A DNA stretch of 64,000 nt from CAWAMR01 sp963783095 (GCA_963783095.1 CAWAMR010000003.1:434001-498000), one strand, 5' to 3'; positions 45,402-55,527 are shown, counted from the stretch's first letter. Made by a program: numbers and translations. The notes: generated from the letters alone by a model not told the origin.

Positions 45402-48400
45402 TCATTGTTCCTGCCTTCGCGGTAACGAGAAAGTCCGCGCGGGCCGAAAGCCGTAGCTGTAGTAGCGAAGGGTTGGCACATAGTTGTTCCGGTCTGCGGA
45501 ACGCAGGTTCGATGCTCGATTGACGAAGGAGCCGCCGCGCAACACTCGGTGCTGGGTGCTGACGATCATCAATTTATCTTCCTTATCATCGGTAACTTTG
45601 TCGGTTTTTCCCTTGGGATACTGCTTGTAGCCCTCCTGACACCAGGTATACACATTCCCCTGCACGTCGAATAAGCCCAGGTCGTTCGGTTTCAGTTGAC
45701 CCACGGGCCAGGTCCGTTCTTGCGAGTTCATCTGATACCAGGCATAGTTCGTGAGAAGTTCGTCCGATTCTCCAAAGAATCGGCTCGTCACTGCTCCGGC
45801 CCGTGTCGCAAACTCCATTTCTGCTTCCGTCGGCAGCCTATAGCCCGTCAAGCTCAAATAATTCTCTCGTAAGCGAATCACCTGTCCTTTGCCGTCCACT
45901 TCGTAGCAGAATTGCTTTGGATCAATGCCTTCCTCTTTGCTCAACCAATTGCAGTACCCAGCGGCCTCATACCAGGCCGTCCCGATCACCGGACAATCCG
46001 GACTGGGTGCGTACCGTTCCGTGAAAGTGAAGTCCTTGTGATACCGCCGATACTCTTGCACCGTCACCGGCTTGGCGGCAAGAGCAAAGGTCCTGTCAAT
46101 CCGCCGCTTGTGTTGGACCTCCCAACCAAACCTGCCTGCTTCCCCAACCGGCGATCCCATCAAAAATTCCACGGGGCCTGGAATCACTACCATCGTCTGA
46201 CCTTGAGCGCTTACGTACCAATGCGGCTGTGCCGGCTTTTGGTCGTTCGCAAGCGATTGGTGGATTGCTGCCAACTGAGTTTCACGCCGCTTTTTGTCGT
46301 TCGCCCAGTCGATGTTCTCCTTTTTCAGCCACTTCTCATCATTCCAGGTTCTCAACAGCCATTCCACCGCGCCATGTAGTCCCGGATCGGGGTCGAGGCG
46401 ATAGATATCACGCAGCATCGGCAAAAGAAGATCGCGAGCCTCCAGGGGCAGATCGTTTTCCGCAAACTCACCCAGGCTCAGAAGCAGCGCCCGGCGAATA
46501 GTTACGTCCGTTTCCTGGGCCAGACGGTCGATGACCAGACTGACATTCCCTCCTATCACGCTGAGGCGGTGAATGAGATAACTCCGCGTCCGTGGATCGC
46601 GACTATGTTTCAAAATGAACCAGGCTTTGTCGGCGTGGTTCATACCGACCAGGGCCGTTGCGGCATTGGCTTGTCTTTTCGCCAGCTTTTCTTTCGCCTC
46701 ATCCTTCGCGTCCAGGGGCAACTTTTCTTCGACCTTCGCCAGCAGCAGAGACAGGCCCTGTTCCGATCGATATTTCAAAGCTCGATAGATAGGAGCGAAT
46801 TGCGTCGGATCGGAGTCGAAAAGCAACCTGACTAAAACCTCGGTCTGGTCCGCTGCGTAATCGGTAAGCAAGCTGGTTGCCAAACTGCGTTCCAGCGCAC
46901 GTTCCGGTTTTCGATCTCGGAATATCTCGGACAACTCAGGAATAAGCCATAGCTTCGCCGGTCGAAATGCTTCGATCCATTTGCTGAGGGTCAGGGTTTC
47001 TTTCACAAGATCGCGGGCCAGAAGCTTTCCACCACTTTCCCAGCGTCGACTGTCGGGGTCGTATTTCGCCAGTGCTGCCCCGGCTCGGAGCCGCTGAGAT
47101 TCCTTGCCCTTCGGTGGTGTTTCCACCACTGCCCAGAGTTTATCCTGAATGTGTTCCTTATAACGTAGCAGGGCGTCTCGAATCACCGGGAGTTCCGTGG
47201 GTTCCGCATCGAGCAGCCTGGTGTATAGGTAGTCGACCTGTCCTGAATCTACCGGCAAAAGGGCCAGACTGGTGTGAAGTTTCTCGCGCGAATATATTGG
47301 AGCTCGTTCATTTTCCTTCAATAGAAGTGGATCGACCCAGCGACGGTACGGTGCCATCGCATCGATGATCGCCGGCATCTGGGGCGTCTCGGCGGCCAGC
47401 GCGGTCCGCACCAGACCTTCCGCTTCCGTTGCTTTCTTCTGTTCGACGACCTTCGCTCGGACTTCCAGACCAACCATTGCGGCCAGCAAGAGTATTAGGC
47501 CCAGTGCCAGGCCGCGCAGTGCATGATACCGGCTCGCCCGTCGCATCATGTTCCGCTCTTGCTGCGTCCAGTGCTTCTTCGCCGTCAGCCGACGAATCTG
47601 AAGCCATTGCAACAGTGAAGGCAATTGCCGGTTTTCCGGTCGAGCGTTCCAAACACCCGCTCGATCTGCGAGCAACAGTTCCGCTCGGCCGGTGCGTGTT
47701 TCCTTTTGTTTTCCGGTCAGCCAATCCCGAAGCGACCGCACCAAATAGTCGTGAGTAAGCTGGAAGTAACGGGAGGGGCGGAGGGTGGAGGGTGGAGGGT
47801 GGAGTGGGGTGGAGGGTGGAGGGTGGAGAGTGGAGGGATTTATTCCGGGAGTCCACCCTCCACCCTCCACCGCTGCTGGGTCGGTCGGCGTGATGAGTCG
47901 AATCTCGCCGTCGAGAATGCCTATCAACTCGTCGAAGTCTTTCGTGCGACTTCCGTAACCGGACGCTTCGAGGAGTTCGCCATACGACCGCATGTGACCC
48001 TTGATGTCGATGCCCGATTCAGGCAACAGCGCAGCCAACACTTTTCGGGCCGCATCCTGATGGTAGCGGCGTTGCGGCGAAGCAGTGCGCCCACTGAATG
48101 TCTCTTCGAGGAATGCGACGCCGATTCCTTCCGTGCCGCCCACATCCTTGAGTGTGGCGGGCTTCCATAATCGGCCTTTCATCATCTCGGCAAAAAGGGC
48201 AAGTCGAACGCTGACGACCTTGCCTTCCTGAGCTAAACCGGACACGCTTTTTTCGACGAAGATTTTCTGGTCCCTGGTCAAGAAGCCTTGGTTCGGCAAG
48301 GTTCCGTAAGCTCTACCGAACGCCGTCAACACTTTCCGGGCGTGACGCACATCGAAGAGATCCACGAGCGCTGAGTTCTGTCCCTCGACGATACGTATTT

Positions 48401-49949
48401 CCAAAGCTTTCATGAATCTGCTGACAGCGAGCCAAAAATCGTCCCGCACCATAACGATGCACTGGACCCTTGCCCCGTCGCACTGGCGCAGCGCCTGAAT
48501 CAGTTCTGCATTCTCCGGGTCGGGCTTGCCATGCAGCCATTGCTCGAATTGATCCACCACGAGGATCACCTTCTGCCGCCGGCGGTCGTTTCGGCGAAGA
48601 TTGGCGATCGCCTGTTGTAACGATGACTCCCTGGGCAAGTCGGGGCACGCCTTTTCCAAGCCGCACAGCAAGCGCGTTTCCGTGTCATCGGGAGTGGCCT
48701 CGACATAAACCACTCGCACCGTATTGGCCAACCGGGGCAGAAGTCCGGCTTTCATGAATGACGACTTGCCGCAGCCTGACGGCCCGTAGATCAAACCGAC
48801 CCGGAACGTAGCATCCGCATCCATCTCCTCAATCCGAGTCTTCCAGAAACGCAGTGTTTCCGGCAATCCATCCCTGTCACGAGGACCGGGAAGCAATTCC
48901 AGGAAAAACTCGCTGTCCCCGGCGTCGAAGGAGCGTAATCCCTTCGGCACGATCCGGGCCGAAGCCAGCTCATTTTTTGGGGTCGTTTTCGGTTTCAGCC
49001 AGTTTTGGAGATCATCGGCAAATTCCAGGGCGGTCGAATAGCGCTGGCTGGCCCACCTACCCATCGCTTTGGCGCAAATCCGTTCCAGTTCCTCGGGAAT
49101 CGAGGGTTCGATTTGCCGGATCGAAGGAGGCTCCGACGTCCGAATCAAGGAGAGCAACTGCGTGATGTCGGGAGCTGCAAAAGGACGCTGTCCGGTGAGC
49201 AATTCGTACAAGACGACGCCCAGGCTGTAAATGTCGGATCGGCCGTCTACCCGATGGCCCTCGCCGTTGGCCTGTTCGGGACTCATGTACACGGGAGTCC
49301 CCAAGATCCCGCCGCCTTTGCCAAAATCTTCTTCCTTCAAGGCCAGGCCGAAATCGACGAGGAAGGGCTTGCTTTCGAGGTCCAAAACGATGTTCCCCGG
49401 CTTGACATCCCGGTGTACCAGGCGGTTCTGATGGGCATAATGCAGGGCCTCAGCCATCCGTGCCACGATGAGGGTGGATTCATCAACAGAAGGGCGCGAA
49501 TGCCGGATGCGTTCGGCAAGGTTGGAGCCTTCGATGTATTTGGATACGACGAAAGGCAGGCCGTCTTCGGATCGACCCACATCGTAGACAGGGACGATGT
49601 GTGGGTGGTCCAATGTGGCGAGAATTTGCGCTTCGATCAAGTATGCTTCGGCATCCTGGGAGTTGCGAATGCGCTGGGCCTGCGGAACCTTGATGGCGAC
49701 CGGGCGCTTCAGTTCGTCGTCGCGAGCCAGGTAAACGACCCCAAAGCCGCCTTCGCCCAGGATTTTTTCGACACGGTAGCGACCAATATTCTGAATATGG
49801 CTTTTCGCGGCGAGCAACATCGCCGAATCGAGGCAATCGGGACTGACGTAGGATCGTGTTGACTCATCTCCGGTAACCGGGCAATGGAATGACCGGGTTG
49901 CATCCGGAGGAGGCTCTTGCCAGTCAGCCGTTGGTTCGGGATCGTTCAT
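45402..49949 (-). CDS. Giant Ser/Thr kinase - P-loop (nSTAND-like) - FGE/SUMF1 fusion
   Basis: 1,515 aa from the ATG at 49949 (an upstream frame adds 33 residues). Residues about 60-320 are a protein kinase: GEGGFGVVYLARD, VAIKV, LVHRDVKPGNIVL, LVDFGLAL, GTPVYMSPEQ. At about 386-398 a Walker A GPSGCGKSS starts a STAND-like NTPase (VILVVDQFEQW as Walker B); a linker at 690-725 is built of a GC minisatellite; a membrane helix lies at about 805. The last 260 residues are FGE-sulfatase/SUMF1-like (EFLMGSPVGE, GYRLPTEAEMEFATRAGA, GNVYTWCQEG, VLRGGSFVNRASNLRSADRN). It is a membrane signalling protein; the ligand is unknown. Intact over 4.5 kb. Confidence 0.9.
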   Translation of the reverse strand: MNDPEPTADWQEPPPDATRSFHCPVTGDESTRSYVSPDCLDSAMLLAAKSHIQNIGRYRVEKILGEGGFGVVYLARDDELKRPVAIKVPQAQRIRNSQDAEAYLIEAQILATLDHPHIVPVYDVGRSEDGLPFVVSKYIEGSNLAERIRHSRPSVDESTLIVARMAEALHYAHQNRLVHRDVKPGNIVLDLESKPFLVDFGLALKEEDFGKGGGILGTPVYMSPEQANGEGHRVDGRSDIYSLGVVLYELLTGQRPFAAPDITQLLSLIRTSEPPSIRQIEPSIPEELERICAKAMGRWASQRYSTALEFADDLQNWLKPKTTPKNELASARIVPKGLRSFDAGDSEFFLELLPGPRDRDGLPETLRFWKTRIEEMDADATFRVGLIYGPSGCGKSSFMKAGLLPRLANTVRVVYVEATPDDTETRLLCGLEKACPDLPRESSLQQAIANLRRNDRRRQKVILVVDQFEQWLHGKPDPENAELIQALRQCDGARVQCIVMVRDDFWLAVSRFMKALEIRIVEGQNSALVDLFDVRHARKVLTAFGRAYGTLPNQGFLTRDQKIFVEKSVSGLAQEGKVVSVRLALFAEMMKGRLWKPATLKDVGGTEGIGVAFLEETFSGRTASPQRRYHQDAARKVLAALLPESGIDIKGHMRSYGELLEASGYGSRTKDFDELIGILDGEIRLITPTDPAAVEGGGWTPGINPSTLHPPPSTPLHPPPSTLRPSRYFQLTHDYLVRSLRDWLTGKQKETRTGRAELLLADRAGVWNARPENRQLPSLLQWLQIRRLTAKKHWTQQERNMMRRASRYHALRGLALGLILLLAAMVGLEVRAKVVEQKKATEAEGLVRTALAAETPQMPAIIDAMAPYRRWVDPLLLKENERAPIYSREKLHTSLALLPVDSGQVDYLYTRLLDAEPTELPVIRDALLRYKEHIQDKLWAVVETPPKGKESQRLRAGAALAKYDPDSRRWESGGKLLARDLVKETLTLSKWIEAFRPAKLWLIPELSEIFRDRKPERALERSLATSLLTDYAADQTEVLVRLLFDSDPTQFAPIYRALKYRSEQGLSLLLAKVEEKLPLDAKDEAKEKLAKRQANAATALVGMNHADKAWFILKHSRDPRTRSYLIHRLSVIGGNVSLVIDRLAQETDVTIRRALLLSLGEFAENDLPLEARDLLLPMLRDIYRLDPDPGLHGAVEWLLRTWNDEKWLKKENIDWANDKKRRETQLAAIHQSLANDQKPAQPHWYVSAQGQTMVVIPGPVEFLMGSPVGEAGRFGWEVQHKRRIDRTFALAAKPVTVQEYRRYHKDFTFTERYAPSPDCPVIGTAWYEAAGYCNWLSKEEGIDPKQFCYEVDGKGQVIRLRENYLSLTGYRLPTEAEMEFATRAGAVTSRFFGESDELLTNYAWYQMNSQERTWPVGQLKPNDLGLFDVQGNVYTWCQEGYKQYPKGKTDKVTDDKEDKLMIVSTQHRVLRGGSFVNRASNLRSADRNNYVPTLRYYSYGFRPARTFSLPRRQEQ
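47771..47871. repeat. GGTGGAGG minisatellite inside the kinase gene
   Basis: GGGTGGA units are repeated from 47771 to 47837 and followed, after a short spacer, by their reverse complement (TCCACCCTCCACCCTCCACC, 47852-47871). Read on the coding strand it gives a Pro/Ser/Thr/Leu/His linker (STLHPPPSTPLHPPPSTLRP). The G-rich strand has four or more runs of three G and could form a G-quadruplex. The kinase frame stays open through it. Confidence 0.92.
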
Positions 49950-50168
49950 GGGCAGATTTTCCCCTGCAGAGGGATCCAATCGCAAGAGGAATTCTACCGA
50001 AACCGAAGTGACGAGAAACGTAGAAAAATACGGTCTGGAAAAAAGCACGTACTTAGACCAACGAGGTCATGAAAACGGTTCGACTGGCATTTAGATTTCG
50101 TCGATTTGAGCCCGGTTACCACAGGATGTTGACAACTGATAGGGAACCTCACTCGCCTCCTCGCAACT

Positions 50169-50708
50169 TCAAAGTCGACAGAGACGATTTGTCGCCCCTT
50201 GCAATTCCAAGGCCTCAAATTCCTTTTCCATTTCGTCCTCGTAGTCCGAGAGTCGAACGTGCGCGTTTCGTTTTCGCCAATCGTCGAAGGGAGTCAAGAC
50301 GTCCAAGGTCTCCAACAACTCATCTGCCAGTGCAATCACCAGTCGATTTGGTCGCTGTCGCGTTGGGTCCAACAGTTTCAGTCCTTCGATAACGCCGCGT
50401 TGGTGAGAACAAATGGCATAGGCCAGCGCAACACTTCTACCTCGGCCAGCACGACAACTCACCAAGAGTTTGTCTTTTCCCTGGGCGTAGCTGATTGCAT
50501 CCGCAATCGCCGTTTTTGTTGGTGGGTTTTTGCCGGGTCGTGGCTGCTCGACGTCATCAAATCGCAAGATCAAATGCGACCGAGTATGGGTCGAGACAAA
50601 GTCGGTTATTTCCGCTTGTGTATCCAGAATGAGGATGGTGTGCCACTCGTCAGGTTCGCTTTCAAGCAGCAAACTCGCGGCAACATATCCACCGATTCGA
50701 ATGTCCAT
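50169..50708 (-). CDS. Tyrosine/dual-specificity phosphatase-like protein
   Basis: 179 aa from the ATG at 50708. LLVSCRAGRGRSVALAYAI contains the phosphatase P-loop C-x5-R-S, and the following helix and ILRFDDVEQPRP (a possible general-acid Asp) fit the dual-specificity phosphatase fold. The CRAGRGRS loop differs from the usual HC-x5-R by lacking the His. It lies next to the giant kinase gene on the same strand (its stop is 220 bases above the kinase start), so it might counteract it; that is inference. Confidence 0.72.
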   Translation of the reverse strand: MDIRIGGYVAASLLLESEPDEWHTILILDTQAEITDFVSTHTRSHLILRFDDVEQPRPGKNPPTKTAIADAISYAQGKDKLLVSCRAGRGRSVALAYAICSHQRGVIEGLKLLDPTRQRPNRLVIALADELLETLDVLTPFDDWRKRNAHVRLSDYEDEMEKEFEALELQGATNRLCRL

Positions 50709-50752
50709 TGCGAGTAGCCCTCTGGTCGCCATTCACGCTAATCATGATGCTG

Positions 50753-51205
50753 TCATGATGACAGTGTTCCACTGCCGCCATGTATTGCCAAGAGCTTTTC
50801 GTTCATCGCCGTGCTTTGCTCAGCACTTTTTAATTGGTAATGCGAGAAAAAAACAACACCATCGATCTCGATACTTTGGAGCAATCCAAGTGTGACCAAA
50901 TCCATCAATTGACGGCAAATGGTCATGTCGTCGATTTCGTAGATGCCTCCGCTCCAGCCGTGGTTTCCGAAAGTCATGCGCCATTTGCCGGCTGGGGCAT
51001 CTGCGGACGAATCCCTGAAATAGGCCCCTGGGTCAGACATCGAGGGATACTGTTCGTCATAAAGCGCAAATTCCGCGTCATTGTCTTTCAACACCTGCAA
51101 CATTTCCGTAAGTGCAAAAGAAGAGAGAGGACCGGGAAACTCAATTTTGCGGATTTCCGCGTCCACAAACCGCAGGCCATCAATCGAGTTGATACGTGTC
51201 TTCAT
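50753..51205 (-). CDS. Hypothetical protein
   Basis: 150 aa from the ATG at 51205 (a start at 51268 would overlap the next gene). IRKIEFPGPLSSFALTEML, GKWRMTFGNHGWSGGIYEID and TICRQLMDLVTLGLLQSIEI are the only notable stretches; the fold is mixed alpha/beta and cytoplasmic. No family recognised. Part of a tight minus-strand set with the two genes above it. Confidence 0.55.
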   Translation of the reverse strand: MKTRINSIDGLRFVDAEIRKIEFPGPLSSFALTEMLQVLKDNDAEFALYDEQYPSMSDPGAYFRDSSADAPAGKWRMTFGNHGWSGGIYEIDDMTICRQLMDLVTLGLLQSIEIDGVVFFSHYQLKSAEQSTAMNEKLLAIHGGSGTLSS

Positions 51206-51222
51206 CCTTCGCACGGCGACCC

Positions 51223-51504
51223 TCACAAGCAAAGGCGGCGAACGATCACGGCCAAGCTGCCGGGCCACCTTGGAGACATTGTAGCCCGGAAAAGCATAGT
51301 GGTGGTCCGGTCAGATTCAGGCATTGGTTTGCCATATCCAACGTGGCGATGCTTGTTCAGATCAGGTGCCGAGGGCAAGAAACGGTCTTCTGGATCCTGG
51401 GCGTATGCTGCCCACCCACTGTGGCGAGTGTCGCGACGCGCTGCGATCCGTGGCTTGCGCGGTGGCAACTCGTCGTCATCAATCTCAGTCGACGGATTCG
51501 ACAT
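51223..51504 (-). CDS. Small basic hypothetical protein
   Basis: 93 aa, acidic start (STEIDDDELPPR) then Arg-rich (RKPRIAARRDTRHSG, TMLFRATMSPRWPG). It overlaps the end of the 177-aa gene by 20 bases, which supports it being real, but composition alone does not. No family recognised. Confidence 0.45.
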   Translation of the reverse strand: MSNPSTEIDDDELPPRKPRIAARRDTRHSGWAAYAQDPEDRFLPSAPDLNKHRHVGYGKPMPESDRTTTMLFRATMSPRWPGSLAVIVRRLCL

Positions 51505-52018
51505 TAGGGATTTCCGCGGTTAATACCAAGGTGGCCCTTGGATGTTTGCAGACAACAGCCTTCGCCGTATCCGAGGTCCATCCATCAACAAGCCAGCCCT
51601 TGAAGATCGACAGGGCCACTACGACTTTCTCATTTGTCGGCTCCAATGGTTCCCGAAAAGCCGCAACAGGAATCGGCAAGCCATCTTCATTGCGCCATAG
51701 GGTCCATTCGATGCCATCGATCTGTGCTTGAACCTGGGAAACCAGCCTGCGCTTAAAGGTGATGAATCGGCCGTTCGAAATGCACTCGGTACTAGCGCTA
51801 CCCATGCCTTGCTCAGTAAACGACGGAAGAGGGGAACCTTCTTCCTTGGCTGCTTCAACGACCGCATTCAACCAGGATTTATGTCGGGGTTTTTCAGTTA
51901 TCATTTTCTTCAAGCGACTCACACAAGGAGTTCTCGCTGAGTTTGAATTTTCGGAATCACTATCTACCATCATATCGGAAAGGAGAGTTGCGATGTCAAG
52001 TCGAATCGTGGAATGCAA
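51485..52018 (-). CDS. Hypothetical protein downstream of the HerA-like ATPase
   Basis: 177 aa. GRFITFKRRLVSQVQAQIDG, EWTLWRNEDGLPIPVAAFRE and VVALSIFKGWLVDGWTSDTA suggest a compact alpha/beta protein. No family recognised. It starts 15 bases after the HerA-like stop, so co-transcription is likely, and its end overlaps the next small gene. Confidence 0.55.
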   Translation of the reverse strand: MHSTIRLDIATLLSDMMVDSDSENSNSARTPCVSRLKKMITEKPRHKSWLNAVVEAAKEEGSPLPSFTEQGMGSASTECISNGRFITFKRRLVSQVQAQIDGIEWTLWRNEDGLPIPVAAFREPLEPTNEKVVVALSIFKGWLVDGWTSDTAKAVVCKHPRATLVLTAEIPNVESVD

Positions 52019-52033
52019 AGGTTGATCCTCTTG

Positions 52034-53639
52034 CTACTTGCTGAACTTGCGCCGGCTCGCGGCCGGGCGCATGCGCACGATGGCCGGTCGATTCAATTGC
52101 GGCGAACTGAGAATCGCTTCGCCGGTGCCCAGCATGGGACAGCGTGCCCACAACTCACCGGCGATGTCGCCGGTCGTGGCCATCAGTGCTTCGAGGTTGT
52201 GCATGCTGCGCAGATTGTGAACCAGTCGCGTATTGCACAACTCGAAGATCTCCGGCGGCAAGTGGCCGGGCTGTTGGCTGACGAATGCCGTTGCCAGCCA
52301 GCGCTTTCGGCCCCGGCGCGTTACATTTCTGAGCATTTCGAGCGTCGCCTGCATTGAGGAGGCCTTCTCCCTGCTCACAAACGAATGCGCCTCCTCGATC
52401 ACGATCAGCGTGGGCGGCGTGTCTTCCTTGAGGATCTTCCAGGCGAACGCCTTCCGCAACAGGTCGGCGGTGGCCAGGTTCTTCACCGTGTCGTTGGTCA
52501 CGCTCACGTCGATCACCGTCACCCGACCGGGTGATATGATGCTGCCCGGGTCGAGCGATGCCATATTCAGTTGATCGAAGGCCCCGGTATTGATGAGCCA
52601 CTGCAATTTCGTCGCCAGCCCAAGATAGTCGAACAACTCGCTGGTCTTGCTGGCACGCTCGCGGGCCCGGTCGTGCAGCTGAAGAAGCGAAAAAACGCCG
52701 GGCCGCCTTGGGCGATGGGTCGAGTAAATCCTTGAGTTTGTCGACCTCAGTGGGCAAGATGCGCTGCCAGGCCTTGCTCTGGAAGTGCTCGACGCAATCG
52801 ATCAGCGCATTGCGTTCGCCGCGCGTGGCCTGCAGCAACTCGGTGACGACGGCCGACTCGAAATCTGCCAGTCGAAGTGTGAACGGCTTGCTGTCGGGCC
52901 GTTCGCTGGCGCTGCTGGCCGGATGAATCACGCGTAGATCGGCGAGCCCGCCCGGCCGAAGACCGTGCTTGGCCAGCATCGTTTCGTATTGCGGCTCGGC
53001 CGGCGCATCCATGCCGATATATTCACCTTCGACATCGATAACGACGACCGCCCAGCCGCAGGACGATGCTTCCTCGATCAGCACCTGGGCCGTGTTCGAC
53101 TTCCCCGAACCGACGGTGCCGAAAATGCCGACGTTGCGCGGCAAGACATCCTTGCTCTTGCTCTGCAAACCCACGGGAACGCCATCCCAACCGGCGAGCG
53201 TACCAAGGCGCATATCGCCGGAACAGCCAAGCAGTTCGCCCACTTTGGCCGCGCCGAGAACGCCGACGATCGATCCGGGGGCCGGGCGATCCGCAGTGTC
53301 CGACGTTCGCCGTCCGTTGAGTTCTCCTTCAATTTCAACGCGGACAAAGACATCGCCCTCGGGTCCATCCGGAAAGAAAGGCCCGGCGATCACCCGGCCC
53401 AGAAATCGAGTTTCCCGAAGCAGATCTTCGATGCCGACGTACCGGCCTCGCACGGCATGGGCCCGATGGGCGTTCGACACGCGGACGATCACCTGTTCGT
53501 TGATCGACGTCGGCCCGTCCGGCTCAATGGTGCCGAGAACGGTGCCATCAGCGTCGAACTTCAAAACCTGCTTCACGTCAAAATCAACGACGGTATCATC
53601 GGCATCGGCCTGGGCGATATTCTTGGCGTGAACGGACAT
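52034..53639 (-). CDS. HerA/FtsK-like ATPase (DUF87) (frameshifted)
   Basis: About 534 aa when joined. Start at ATG 53639 with GAGGA upstream. N-terminal HAS-barrel-like region, then Walker A GIFGTVGSGKSNTAQVLIEE, an AVVVIDVEGEYIGMD segment, and, after the shift, VTVIDVSVTNDTVKNLATAD, Walker B TLIVIEEAHSFV and ATAFVSQQPGHLPPEIFELC with the sensor region. One base is gained or lost near 52695: GVFSLLQLHDRARERASKTS resumes in the new frame. HerA translocates DNA with NurA nuclease; no NurA is adjacent, so a stand-alone DNA-pump or defence role is possible. Confidence 0.87.
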
Positions 53640-54130
53640 CAGGAAGTCCTCGTGCAGCGAATCGGCAACGCATGGGTGCATCTAAAAAGTAGAATGAAAC
53701 GAATGCGCAGCTGGACCGACTGGTGGAGAATGCCCCGAAAGCCCGATCGATCAGTCATCAAAAGTGAGGCCAGGAAACAATCCAGTTCATGCCAATGCCG
53801 ATAAATTGAAGACACAGTAGAACTATGGATGACAGCGTTCAGCTGCGGAGGGCTTTAGGTCTATGCTGCATGCTCCGCCAACAAAGTCGTTGACGAGAGG
53901 TCAAACCGTTTCAGGTGGAGCATGCAGCGTAGACGTCTTAATGTTCGAAAGTCTCGCAAACACCATGTGATGCCGTGAGAAAACAAGAATGGCACCGTTG
54001 CGCCAACCCGGAAATGATGGTCGAGCAGATCTCGCACGAACATCGCGCGTTATCATCGTTGTTGCACGAATGAACCCTCACACCGAGAACCTTGGTACCG
54101 AAATTCAATCAGCCAATTCGGAGGTGGGCT
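53640..54130. other. Intergenic region with a 20-bp inverted repeat
   Basis: About 490 bp between divergent genes. TCTATGCTGCATGCTCCGCC (53860-53879) faces GGTGGAGCATGCAGCGTAGA (53914-53933) with a 34-bp loop, a strong stem. No gene is supported here; the long frame opposite the HerA-like gene extends in but is a shadow. Confidence 0.6.
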
Positions 54131-55132
54131 ATGTTGCGGATTTTGTCGCTGAGCTTTTTGATGTTGATTGGTGGGTGTACCGCGCCGGACACAGAAGAAT
54201 CTACCGCCGCAGAGGTTCAACGACGCGGAGGGATTGTTAAAAGAGCCCACGATCAACCCGGCATGCCTGTCATTGAAGTTAGTCTCTGGGACAAGAAAAT
54301 CACGGGTGATGATCTGAAGGAGTTGGCACCACTCATCCACCTTCAGTCACTCGATTTGTCGAGTACCCACTTGGCAGCTGGTGGACTGAAGGAATTAGCG
54401 CCACTCAAAAGCCTCACGTCGCTGAGCCTTTGGGATACCAGAGTGATTGACACGGATTTGAAGGAATTCACGAGGATAACGGATGCGGATTTGATGGATT
54501 TAGCGCCACTGAAGAACCTCAAGTCACTCAATTTATGGGGAGCCACGGTGACGGATGCAGGTTTGAAGGAACTGACCCAATTTCAGAATCTCACTGTCCT
54601 GAATTTATTTGGCACGAAAGTGACGGATGAGGGTCTCAAACACCTCGCGAAGCTTAAGAACCTCGCTGAACTTAATCTGGATTGGACCAACGTCACTGAT
54701 GCTGGCGTCAAGAATCTTGCTCCACTCGGCAATCTCAAGTCGATCCGGCTCTACGGAACCAAAGTGACAGATGCCGGGGTAATGGAGCTTGCCCTGCACA
54801 AGCATCTTAGATTGCTTAAGATTCACAGCACGGCCTTGACCGATACTGGTTTGAAGCAACTGAGCCAACTCGAGAACTTCTCTTCTCTCGAATGTTGCGG
54901 GTCAAAAGTGACGGAAAAGGGGTTGAAGGAACTGGCCCAACTGAAGAATTTCACATCACTTGTATTGCGTAACGGATCGGTTTCGGACAAAGACCTCAAG
55001 GTGTTGACCACATTGAAAGCTCTTTCCTACCTCGACATACGCGGTACGGCTGTGACAGATGCGGGCGTGAAGGAACTTCGGCATGCCTTGCCGAATTGCA
55101 AGATCGATCATTATTGCAAGAACGAACAATGA
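54131..55132 (+). CDS. Leucine-rich-repeat lipoprotein
   Basis: 333 aa from the ATG at 54131 (GGAGGTG upstream). Lipoprotein signal LRILSLSFLMLIGGC-TAP. The rest is about ten 24-residue LRR units of the type LTSLSLWDTRVIDTDLKEF, LTVLNLFGTKVTDEGLKHLA, LAELNLDWTNVTDAGVKNLA. Periplasm-facing, and the repeat surface probably binds a protein. LRR lipoproteins with VTDAGLK repeats are a planctomycete hallmark. Confidence 0.92.
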   Translation: MLRILSLSFLMLIGGCTAPDTEESTAAEVQRRGGIVKRAHDQPGMPVIEVSLWDKKITGDDLKELAPLIHLQSLDLSSTHLAAGGLKELAPLKSLTSLSLWDTRVIDTDLKEFTRITDADLMDLAPLKNLKSLNLWGATVTDAGLKELTQFQNLTVLNLFGTKVTDEGLKHLAKLKNLAELNLDWTNVTDAGVKNLAPLGNLKSIRLYGTKVTDAGVMELALHKHLRLLKIHSTALTDTGLKQLSQLENFSSLECCGSKVTEKGLKELAQLKNFTSLVLRNGSVSDKDLKVLTTLKALSYLDIRGTAVTDAGVKELRHALPNCKIDHYCKNEQ

Positions 55133-55527
55133 TGGGATCTGGTGCTTGGACAACTCATGATGCGTTGGATCGCCAATCGTAGTTGTGGCAGTAGTATACT
55201 AACATTCAAGACCGCTGAACCGCTATATGGCCTTGAATAGTTGATATACGTTCCTTTTACGGGGACGTTTTTTGTTCGTCCGGTGAAATGGTGCTGGTGC
55301 GCGCAAAAAGGTAAAAGAACCAAAGGCAATTTCGAACGAACTGCTCAACCGGAGCCGCCCCTCCGTTTCGGGTCTTGTTACGAGTGGCTGCGGTGGCGGC
55401 ACGGACGAGAAGTAGGGAATCGACATTCTCGATCGCAAAGGGGTCGATTACGCGCGGTCCAGCCATGAATCGGAGGTTTCGTGCTGGGTGTATTTTGCTA
55501 CAATGGATACGAGAAGGAGAAATAGCG
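55133..55527. other. Gene-free region before the antitoxin gene
   Basis: About 395 bp. Contains ACGTTCCTTTTACGGGGACG near 55250 (weak palindrome) and an A/T-rich segment around 55195-55245 that could be a promoter. Frames here are short and not protein-like. AGAAGGAGAAATAGCG before 55528 is the ribosome site of the next gene. Confidence 0.5.

Noticed and set aside
52965..53804. 279-residue plus-strand frame opposite the HerA-like gene
   Set aside because: Antisense shadow of the Walker A region.
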